Positions 1 through 5,506 of a stretch of DNA of 5,506 nucleotides are shown one piece after another. The stretch lies in assembly GCA_029051445.1 (NCBI GenBank), contig JAIDKP010000276.1, forward strand, positions 1 through 5,506, read 5' to 3'. The number at the start of each line of letters is the position of its first letter. Position 1 is the stretch's first letter. The DNA is from Muribaculaceae bacterium. Lineage in GTDB: Bacteria; Bacteroidota; Bacteroidia; Bacteroidales; Muribaculaceae. The notes beneath the pieces were generated by a model. The model was not told where the DNA came from. It made no database searches and was given only the letters and a program-made list of their open reading frames with translations. The translations under genes and the position numbers were made by a program.

Positions 1-1001
1 ATCCCGGACAGGCCGGCTGCTACTATACTGTAGTAGATACCCATGCGAACGAATGGAGTGCGACCTATATTCCGGAACTGACCCTTGGCGGAGATCTGAA
101 CGGATCCATGACCTATGACCGCCGCTCCAACCAGTGGATCTACACCTACGATGCCGTAAGTGCCGGAACTGTAAACATCACAATCAGCGGTAACGGCAAA
201 CTATACAATGCCTTGACAGGAACCGATGACTCGAACGCTATCGATACACCTGTGGCATTCGGCGGTAACGCCACTGGGCTCACATTCGGCCAGTCGGGAA
301 GCTCTATCGCGGTAGAAATCCCCTCGGCAGGCGAGACCACACTCATACTTGATCTGAACGACCCGACATCCTACAGGATCGCAGCAGGTGAAGGCCAGGC
401 AGAACCTGCACCGGCAGCATCCGAGAAGCTATATCTGTCGGGGGTCTACGGTGAATGGACTTTTGACTGGTATGTAAAGCTATACAATGAGGACAACCTC
501 AATTACGGCGGTGCTCTGCCAGTAGATTCGGAGTGGGGCTACAAGATCTATACCGAAGCTGATAACTGGGACAACTTCTACACAATGGCCGCAGGCGGCA
601 ATGCCTACGAAGGTGCTCTCACGCTTGGCGGCGAAGGCAATATCTATGCTCCGGCTCCCGGGTTCTATCTGTTTGATATCTCGCTCTCGGGTATGTCATA
701 TAAGCTCACTTCTATCAGCAAGGTCAGCTACACCGGACTTAATGACGACTGGAATCTTTATGAGATGACTCCGGCAGAAGCACCCGGCGTATATACTGCT
801 ACTGTGACCAAGAGCGCAAACACCCCGTGGGGTGTGAAAATCGTGCTCAACGACGACTGGAATCTCTTTTTCGGCGGCAACGGCACTCCCGGAGAGCTGG
901 CCCTCTATCAGGACGGTTTTGAAGGGGACAACGAACTTGAAAACGGGACATACACCCTCACTGTCGATCTGGCAAAGGGTACATATTCCTACACCAAATA
1001 A
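1..1001 (+). CDS. SusE/SusF-like surface glycan-binding protein, C-terminal part (5' truncated)
   Basis: The reading frame is open from the window edge (first full codon at base 3) to TAA at 999-1001, giving 332 visible residues; the N-terminus, signal peptide and any lipobox lie upstream. The ATG at 108 is internal, because 35 sense codons of similar character precede it. Three beta-rich modules can be drawn by eye: about residues 1-131, 142-240 and 241-332, with an Ala/Pro/Glu-rich linker (EPAPAASEK) between the first two. Each module ends in a similar strand pattern (hydrophobic-x-D-[LI] followed by a Tyr: LDLNDPTSYR, FDISLSGMSYK, VDLAKGTYSY). Modules 2 and 3 share a WG-x-K-I element followed by a Trp/Phe/Gly-Gly cluster, and the aromatic residues could contact sugar. 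Such proteins in Bacteroidetes are outer-membrane lipoproteins that bind glycan beside SusC/SusD. Position directly before two galactanases suggests a galactan ligand (inference). I cannot assign a specific Pfam family with certainty. Confidence 0.8.
   Translation, partial: PGQAGCYYTVVDTHANEWSATYIPELTLGGDLNGSMTYDRRSNQWIYTYDAVSAGTVNITISGNGKLYNALTGTDDSNAIDTPVAFGGNATGLTFGQSGSSIAVEIPSAGETTLILDLNDPTSYRIAAGEGQAEPAPAASEKLYLSGVYGEWTFDWYVKLYNEDNLNYGGALPVDSEWGYKIYTEADNWDNFYTMAAGGNAYEGALTLGGEGNIYAPAPGFYLFDISLSGMSYKLTSISKVSYTGLNDDWNLYEMTPAEAPGVYTATVTKSANTPWGVKIVLNDDWNLFFGGNGTPGELALYQDGFEGDNELENGTYTLTVDLAKGTYSYTK
534..998 (+). repeat. Tandem related modules in the SusE/F-like protein
   Basis: The coding region for modules 2 and 3 contains a repeated protein pattern: EWGYKI followed by NWDNFYTMAAGG (from base 534) and PWGVKI followed by DDWNLFFGGNG (TGG at 828). 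Within module 3 the six-residue string NDDWNL occurs twice, at 741-758 and 849-866; the two 18-base copies differ at two third-codon positions. This supports internal duplication of beta-sandwich modules, as is usual in SusE/SusF proteins. Confidence 0.55.
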
Positions 1002-1013
1002 CATACCACACCA

Positions 1014-2075
1014 ATGAGGTTTCTAAACAAAATATATTTTGCCTCGGCAGCAGCCCTCAGCGGGCTGCTTGCCGCCGGCTGCACCGAGGAAAGCCCGGTG
1101 ACATTTCCTCCTGTAGACAATACGCCTGTAGAAATCGAGCGTGGCACTTTTGCCAAAGGTGCCGATGTAAGCTGGATCACCGAGCTTGAATCACGCGGTT
1201 ACACATTCCGGACTCAGGAAGGTGAGCAGAAAGAGCTAATGACTCTGTTGCGCGACGATTGCGGAGTGAATGCGATACGTCTGCGCGTATGGGTGAATCC
1301 CGAGAATGACACCGAAGTACAAGGGTGGTGCAATATTGATGATGTTGTCATCAAGGCACGTCGCGCCAACAGTTTAGGTCTCCGGCTGATGATTGATTTT
1401 CATTTCAGTGACCGTTGGGCAGATCCGGCGCAGCAATTCATCCCGAAAGCCTGGAGCGAAATGTCGATCGATGAAGTGCAGGCCGCAATGACCGAGCATA
1501 TCAACGACCTGCTCGGCAAGCTCCAGAAGTATGACATCGAACCCGAATGGGTGCAGATCGGCAATGAGACACGCACCGGAATGATGTGGCCGCTGGGTGA
1601 AATTGACAATGGCGACAATTTCACACGAATGGTCAATACCGGCTATGATGCGGTAAAGGCTATTTTTCCGGACTCCAAAGTGATCATACATGTCGACTGC
1701 GGCGATCAAATCGCCTTATATGACCGCTTGTTCGGAAAGCTCAAGGAAGAAGGCGGGAAATACGACATGATAGGCATGTCGCTGTATCCTGTCGCCGACA
1801 ACTGGGAGCAATCGGTCAATACCTGCGTGGCAAACATGACAAAGGTACAAAACGACTATGGCAAACCGGTTATGCTCTGTGAAATTGGCTTTGACTACAA
1901 TCAGCCCGAAATCGCGTCAAACATGATGACCAAAATTATGGCAGACGGCAAAGCAGCCGGTCTGCAGGGCATTTTCTGGTGGGAGCCTGAGGCACCGGCC
2001 GAACGCGGATATACCAAAGGATGCTTTGACGAAAACGGATGCCCGACATCGGCTCTTGATGTTTTTAAAAACTGA
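1014..2075 (+). CDS. GH53 endo-beta-1,4-galactanase, lipoprotein (copy 1)
   Basis: This 353-residue protein would hydrolyse internal beta-1,4-galactosidic bonds in pectic galactan or type I arabinogalactan. Residues 1-22 form a lipoprotein signal peptide ending in the lipobox LAAGC with Cys23. The next residues, TEES, are acidic, as in known Bacteroidetes lipoprotein export signals, so it is probably exposed on the cell surface (inference). A linker to about residue 45 precedes one GH53 (clan GH-A) barrel from FAKGADVSWI (46-55) to the C-terminus. Family motifs are RLRVWVNP (89-96), DFHFSDRWADP (128-138) and WVQIGNE (179-185). Glu185 is the expected acid/base and Glu290 in LCEIG the expected nucleophile. 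W192 in MMWPLG is the aromatic residue usual after the acid/base. The barrel is complete and of normal length, with no extra carbohydrate-binding module. The ATG at 1014 is chosen because it gives a complete signal peptide 12 bases after the preceding stop. A strong inverted repeat lies in the signal-peptide codons. Confidence 0.93.
   Translation: MRFLNKIYFASAAALSGLLAAGCTEESPVTFPPVDNTPVEIERGTFAKGADVSWITELESRGYTFRTQEGEQKELMTLLRDDCGVNAIRLRVWVNPENDTEVQGWCNIDDVVIKARRANSLGLRLMIDFHFSDRWADPAQQFIPKAWSEMSIDEVQAAMTEHINDLLGKLQKYDIEPEWVQIGNETRTGMMWPLGEIDNGDNFTRMVNTGYDAVKAIFPDSKVIIHVDCGDQIALYDRLFGKLKEEGGKYDMIGMSLYPVADNWEQSVNTCVANMTKVQNDYGKPVMLCEIGFDYNQPEIASNMMTKIMADGKAAGLQGIFWWEPEAPAERGYTKGCFDENGCPTSALDVFKN
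1045..1074 (+). repeat. Inverted repeat in the signal-peptide codons of GH53 copy 1
   Basis: Bases 1049-1056 (AGCAGCCC) are perfectly complementary to 1062-1069 (GGGCTGCT) around a five-base loop, and 1045-1048 (CGGC) extend the pairing to 1071-1074 (GCCG) after one bulged T at 1070. The 12-pair GC-rich stem begins 31 bases after the A of the start codon. There is no T-tract after it, so it is not an intrinsic terminator. The alanine/leucine/glycine-rich signal-peptide codons may explain it by chance. An effect on translation or mRNA stability is inference only. Confidence 0.5.
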
Positions 2076-2090
2076 CAAACAGACACTGCG

Positions 2091-3119
2091 ATGAGAAGGA
2101 TATTATTGCCAATATGCATCACACTTGTTCTTGGCGCTCTGACCCAATCATGCGACAGCAATCGCAAGTTGGCCGAAACCCGGTTTGCCAAAGGAGCGGA
2201 TGTGAGCTGGATCACTCAGATGGAATCGGAAGGACGCAAATTCTATACTCCGGGCGAAGACCGTCGGGAAATGGAATGCATGGAATTGCTGAGAGACCAC
2301 TGCGGAGTAAACTCCATACGGCTTAGAGTTTGGGTAAACCCTGAGGATAAATGGAACAGTATCGATGATGTCGTTTCAAAAGCCAGGCGAGCCGACAGTC
2401 TCGGTCTCAGGACTATGATAGATTTCCATTTCTCCGACACCTGGGCCGATCCCGGCCATCAGGTGATGCCTGAAGCCTGGACCGAATTATCTTTCGAGGA
2501 TCTTAACAAGGCTCTGTATGATCACGTGGCAGAGACGCTGTCGGCATTAAAAGAGGCGGGGGTCACCCCCGAGTGGGTACAGGTCGGCAACGAGACCACT
2601 CCGGGCATGATGCTTCCAACCGGTTCTGTCGATAATCCTGGGCAGCTTACCGCTCTCAACAATTCGGGATATGACGCAGTGAAGTCTGTGTTTCCCGATG
2701 CCGCAGTCATAGTGCATCTCGACGGAGGCAACAATCAATGGGCTTACGACCGCATGTTTGACATTCTTGAGAGCAACGGTGGCAAGTATGATATGATCGG
2801 CATGTCGCTGTATCCCTACTGGGCCGAACAGCAAGGAGAGACCGGAGGATGGCAGAAGGTATCTGATGACTGTATCGCCAATATCTCCCACCTGCGCGAG
2901 AAATATGGCAAGCCCATAATGATCTGCGAGATCGGTATGCCATACGATCAGGGCGACCTCTGCAAACAACTGATCGCCAAAATGATGACCACTGATATAG
3001 AAGGTATATTCTATTGGGAGCCTCAGGCACCCAACGGATACAACGGCGGATACAATCTCGGTTGTTTTGACAATGACGCTCCGACAGAAGCACTTGATCC
3101 ATTTAAGACATCTCTATAG
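2091..3119 (+). CDS. GH53 endo-beta-1,4-galactanase-like lipoprotein (copy 2)
   Basis: This 342-residue protein is a paralogue of the preceding gene, roughly half identical by eye across the barrel and starting with the same FAKGADVSWIT block (32-42). Its signal peptide ends at LTQSC, with Cys21 as the likely lipidated residue; the Gln at -2 makes the lipobox less canonical. The sequence after the cysteine (DSNRK) is not acidic-rich, unlike copy 1, and the linker to the barrel is about ten residues shorter. GH53 motifs are present: RLRVWVNP (78-85), DFHFSDTWADP (111-121), WVQVGNE (162-168) with acid/base Glu168, and ICEIG with nucleophile Glu280. It should be catalytically competent. It has Leu175 where copy 1 has Trp192 just after the acid/base motif, and a longer glycine-rich loop (AEQQGETGG, 245-253) after the SLYPYW strand, so subsite preference may differ. 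The start lies 15 bases after the copy 1 stop; the two were probably made by tandem duplication and are co-transcribed. Confidence 0.92.
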   Translation: MRRILLPICITLVLGALTQSCDSNRKLAETRFAKGADVSWITQMESEGRKFYTPGEDRREMECMELLRDHCGVNSIRLRVWVNPEDKWNSIDDVVSKARRADSLGLRTMIDFHFSDTWADPGHQVMPEAWTELSFEDLNKALYDHVAETLSALKEAGVTPEWVQVGNETTPGMMLPTGSVDNPGQLTALNNSGYDAVKSVFPDAAVIVHLDGGNNQWAYDRMFDILESNGGKYDMIGMSLYPYWAEQQGETGGWQKVSDDCIANISHLREKYGKPIMICEIGMPYDQGDLCKQLIAKMMTTDIEGIFYWEPQAPNGYNGGYNLGCFDNDAPTEALDPFKTSL

Positions 3120-3121
3120 CT

Positions 3122-5506
3122 ATGAACAACATATACTCAATACTGGCAGTAGTGGCTCTATCAGGAGCCACTACTGTCAATACAAATGCACAGAGAATCA
3201 CAAGCACTCTGAACGAGGGATGGGAATTCTCAAAAGGCGATTTGAATTCGGCCAAACAATGGCAGAAAGTGCGAGTACCTCACGACTGGGCTATTTATGG
3301 CCCTTTTGACAGAGCCAACGATCTGCAGACTGTAGCTGTGGAACAGAACGGAGAGAAGGAAGAGACTGTGAAAACAGGGCGAACAGGCGGCCTCCCGTTT
3401 ATCGGCAAGGGGAGCTACCGCACGATCTTCGAGATTCCCGACACAACAGGCCGCAACATAACACTGATATTTGACGGTGCCATGAGCAACGCCCACGTCA
3501 GAGTCAACGGGAAGGAAGTCGCCTACTGGCCCTACGGCTACAACTCTTTCTATACCGACCTGTCGGACGCGGTCGTTCCGGGAGACAACACTCTGACTGT
3601 AGAACTCGAGAACTATGAGCGTGCATCAAGATGGTATCCCGGTGCAGGTCTTTATAGAAATGTGCATATCGTCAACACCGACCGTGTGCACATACCGGTA
3701 TGGGGCACCTATGTCACCACTCCCGAGGTATCTGAAGCCAAGGCTTCGGTGAGACTTGAGATGGAGATCGCAGGAGCCGGAAAAGGAGAAAAAATTGATG
3801 TCACTACCGAAATCATTTCTCCCGACGGAAAAATCGTAGCCACAAACAACGCACCGTATATCTCACACGGACAGATATTTTTCCAAAACTTCTTAGTCAC
3901 GGAACCAGAGCTGTGGAGCCCCGCCAGCCCCCGGCTCTACACAGCAAGAACCCGCATCTCAGTCAATGGCAAAGAGACCGATGCCTACGACACACGCTTC
4001 GGCATTCGCAAACTCGAATATCTGCCTGAGACCGGATTCTATCTCAACGGAAAGCCGATGAAATTCAAAGGTGTATGCAATCACCATGATCTTGGGCCGC
4101 TTGGAGCGGCAATAAACCGCTCGGCACTTCTCCATCAGGTAGAATTGCTGAAAGATATGGGAGCAAACGCAATCAGGACATCGCACAATATGCCGGCCCC
4201 GGAACTGGTTGAAATATGCGACGAACTTGGTATGATGCTTATGGTCGAGCCTTTCGACGACTGGAGTTTCCGCCCTAAATCACCCAACGGCTACGGAGCG
4301 TTTTTCAAAGAGTGGGCAGAGAAAGACATCGTGAACATGGTCAAGCATTACCGCAACAACCCTTCTGTCGTGATGTGGTCGATAGGCAACGAAGTGCCGA
4401 GTCAATGGGGTCCCGACGGTGTTCAGGAACTTACCATGCTTCAGAACCTTGTAAAGTCACTGGATGCCACACGTCCTGTCACTTGCGGAATGGATCAGAT
4501 CGGAGCCGTGACCGACAACGGGTTTGCAGCATCACTCGACATACCGGGATTCAACTACAAGCCCCAGCATTATGAAAATGTCTATACTCGTCTGCCTCAA
4601 AAAATGATACTCGGATCAGAAACAGCCTCAACAGTCTCGTCGAGAGGCGTATATCATTTCCCCGTGTCATTTGAGAAAGAGCACAATCAGGTCGTGCATA
4701 CCGACAATCAGTCGTCGAGCTACGACAACGAGACGTGCGACTGGTCAAACACTCCCGATATAGATTTCTACATGGATGAGCAGCCTTGGGTACTCGGCCA
4801 GTTTGTATGGACGGGCTTCGACTATCTCGGAGAACCGTCTCCCTACGATACCGACGCATGGCCAAGCCATAGCTCGGTATTCGGCATCATCGATCTTGCA
4901 TCACTTCCCAAAGACCGCTATTATCTTTACCGCTCGCAGTGGAATAAAACCGACCACACACTTCATATACTCCCGCACTGGAACTGGAAAGGACATGAAG
5001 GTGAGGTGATACCGGTGTTTGTATATACCTCCTATCCAAAGGCCGAACTGTTTATCAACGGCAAAAGTCAAGGCATAAGGGAGAAGAATGACTCTACTTT
5101 GCAGAACCGATACCGACTCATGTGGTATGACACTGTTTACGAGCCTGGAGAAGTTAAAGTCGTAGCATATGACGACAACGGCAATAAAACCGCAGAGAAA
5201 ATCATGCGCACCGCCGGCAAGCCACACCACATTGTACTGAAGTCCAACCGCGAGGCTCTCACTGCCAACGGCGACGACCTTGCCTATATCACAGTCCGGG
5301 TTGCTGACAAGGACGGAAACATCGTGCCTACCGACAACCGTCTGATAAAGTTTTCGGTCGACGGAGCAGGCCGCTTTGAAGCTACAGCAAACGGAGATCC
5401 GACATCGCTAAGACCATTTCAGAGCCCCGAGATGGATCTCTTCAGCGGAGCCGCCACCGCTATCGTGCAGGCCGGCGACAAGCCTGGACAGGTCTCTCTT
5501 ACGGTC
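3122..5506 (+). CDS. GH2 beta-galactosidase-type exo-enzyme, secreted (3' truncated)
   Basis: The frame runs from ATG 3122, two bases after the preceding stop, to the window edge without a stop: 795 residues visible. Residues 1-23 form a type I signal peptide, with likely cleavage after TNA and before QRI; no lipobox is present, so a periplasmic location is inferred. Domains in order are a GH2 jelly-roll (about 30-190, with SRWYPGAGLYRNV), an Ig-like beta-sandwich (about 195-300), a TIM barrel (about 305-600), a DUF4982-like domain (about 625-695, with AELFINGKSQG) and an invasin/Big-like C-terminal domain (from about 701, starting HHIVLKS). GH2 landmarks are NHHD (320-323), SIGNEV with acid/base Glu424, LGSET with nucleophile Glu500, and FVWTGFDYLGEP (561-572). 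Most likely only a few tens of residues are missing. In this locus it would release galactose from galacto-oligosaccharides made by the GH53 enzymes. GH2 also includes glucuronidases and mannosidases; the galactosidase call rests on the domain layout and neighbours. Confidence 0.92.
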   Translation, partial: MNNIYSILAVVALSGATTVNTNAQRITSTLNEGWEFSKGDLNSAKQWQKVRVPHDWAIYGPFDRANDLQTVAVEQNGEKEETVKTGRTGGLPFIGKGSYRTIFEIPDTTGRNITLIFDGAMSNAHVRVNGKEVAYWPYGYNSFYTDLSDAVVPGDNTLTVELENYERASRWYPGAGLYRNVHIVNTDRVHIPVWGTYVTTPEVSEAKASVRLEMEIAGAGKGEKIDVTTEIISPDGKIVATNNAPYISHGQIFFQNFLVTEPELWSPASPRLYTARTRISVNGKETDAYDTRFGIRKLEYLPETGFYLNGKPMKFKGVCNHHDLGPLGAAINRSALLHQVELLKDMGANAIRTSHNMPAPELVEICDELGMMLMVEPFDDWSFRPKSPNGYGAFFKEWAEKDIVNMVKHYRNNPSVVMWSIGNEVPSQWGPDGVQELTMLQNLVKSLDATRPVTCGMDQIGAVTDNGFAASLDIPGFNYKPQHYENVYTRLPQKMILGSETASTVSSRGVYHFPVSFEKEHNQVVHTDNQSSSYDNETCDWSNTPDIDFYMDEQPWVLGQFVWTGFDYLGEPSPYDTDAWPSHSSVFGIIDLASLPKDRYYLYRSQWNKTDHTLHILPHWNWKGHEGEVIPVFVYTSYPKAELFINGKSQGIREKNDSTLQNRYRLMWYDTVYEPGEVKVVAYDDNGNKTAEKIMRTAGKPHHIVLKSNREALTANGDDLAYITVRVADKDGNIVPTDNRLIKFSVDGAGRFEATANGDPTSLRPFQSPEMDLFSGAATAIVQAGDKPGQVSLTV
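3144..3179 (+). repeat. Strong inverted repeat in the signal-peptide codons of the GH2 gene
   Basis: Bases 3147-3158 (CAGTAGTGGCTC) are perfectly complementary to 3165-3176 (GAGCCACTACTG) around a six-base loop. One G-U pair (3146/3177) and two more Watson-Crick pairs (3144-3145 with 3178-3179) extend it to 15 pairs in RNA. It starts 22 bases after the A of the start codon and covers codons 8-20. The following bases (CAATACAAATG) have no T-tract, so a terminator is unlikely. A stem this long is unusual in coding sequence; it could modulate translation or mRNA processing of the GH2 gene in the operon transcript (inference). Confidence 0.65.

Noticed and set aside
384..409. Inverted repeat GCAGGT/ACCTGC in the SusE/F-like gene.
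   Set aside because: Only six pairs with a 14-base loop inside coding sequence for the Ala/Pro linker; expected by chance.
108..1001. ATG at 108 as the start of the SusE/F-like gene.
   Set aside because: The same frame is open back to the window edge with protein-like sequence (such as NEWSATYIPELTLGG), and no signal peptide follows the ATG, so the gene starts upstream.
1773..2815. Exact 17-base direct repeat GGCATGTCGCTGTATCC at 1773-1789 and 2799-2815.
   Set aside because: It encodes the conserved GMSLYP strand in both GH53 paralogues and is explained by their shared ancestry; it is too short to suggest a mobile element or attachment site.
2547..3102. Long open frames on the minus strand (2547-2969 and 2707-3102) inside GH53 copy 2.
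   Set aside because: They overlap a gene with clear GH53 motifs across its whole length, resemble no protein family I know, and have the composition expected of antisense frames of a GC-balanced coding gene.
3144..3179. Intrinsic terminator between GH53 copy 2 and the GH2 gene.
   Set aside because: The stem lies inside the GH2 coding sequence after its start codon, and no T-tract follows the right arm.
4312..4575. Small plus-strand open frame within the GH2 gene (also similar frames at 2114-2326, 3067-3309 and 4776-5009).
   Set aside because: Each is out of frame with, or runs over, a well-supported glycoside hydrolase and lacks any recognisable domain or signal.

Overview
The window looks like part of a polysaccharide utilisation locus (PUL) from a gut-type member of the Bacteroidales (Bacteroides, Prevotella or Muribaculaceae-like; the genus cannot be decided from this sequence). 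The evidence is a SusE/SusF-type surface glycan-binding protein followed by lipoprotein and secreted glycoside hydrolases on one strand, Bacteroidetes-style signal peptides, and A/C-rich leaders without a Shine-Dalgarno motif. Base composition is close to balanced and uniform, with no sign of recent foreign insertion.

Layout, all on the + strand: (1) bases 1-1001 hold the C-terminal part of a SusE/SusF-like protein, cut by the window start; (2) 1014-2075 is a GH53 endo-beta-1,4-galactanase lipoprotein; (3) 2091-3119 is a second, clearly paralogous GH53 lipoprotein; (4) 3122-5506 is a GH2 beta-galactosidase-type enzyme with a cleavable signal peptide, cut by the window end but almost complete. 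The gaps between genes are only 12, 15 and 2 bases, so the four genes are probably co-transcribed from a promoter upstream of the window, most likely before a susC/susD pair. No promoter, intrinsic terminator, RNA gene, mobile element or CRISPR array was found, and no gene-free stretch exceeds 15 bases.

Inferred function: capture and breakdown of beta-1,4-galactan (pectic galactan or type I arabinogalactan). The SusE/F-like protein would hold the chain at the cell surface, a GH53 would cut it internally, oligosaccharides would enter through the SusCD transporter (outside the window), and the GH2 enzyme would remove galactose in the periplasm. The order SGBP - GH53 - GH2 resembles the known galactan PUL of B. 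thetaiotaomicron (BT4667-BT4671, from memory), but here GH53 is duplicated.

The window is mostly an ordinary, well-understood PUL. The points most worth a second look are the divergence of the two GH53 copies (different sequence after the lipoprotein cysteine, and loss in copy 2 of an aromatic residue next to the acid/base motif), and two strong inverted repeats inside the signal-peptide codons of the first GH53 and of the GH2 gene. I did not find evidence of a wholly new system.
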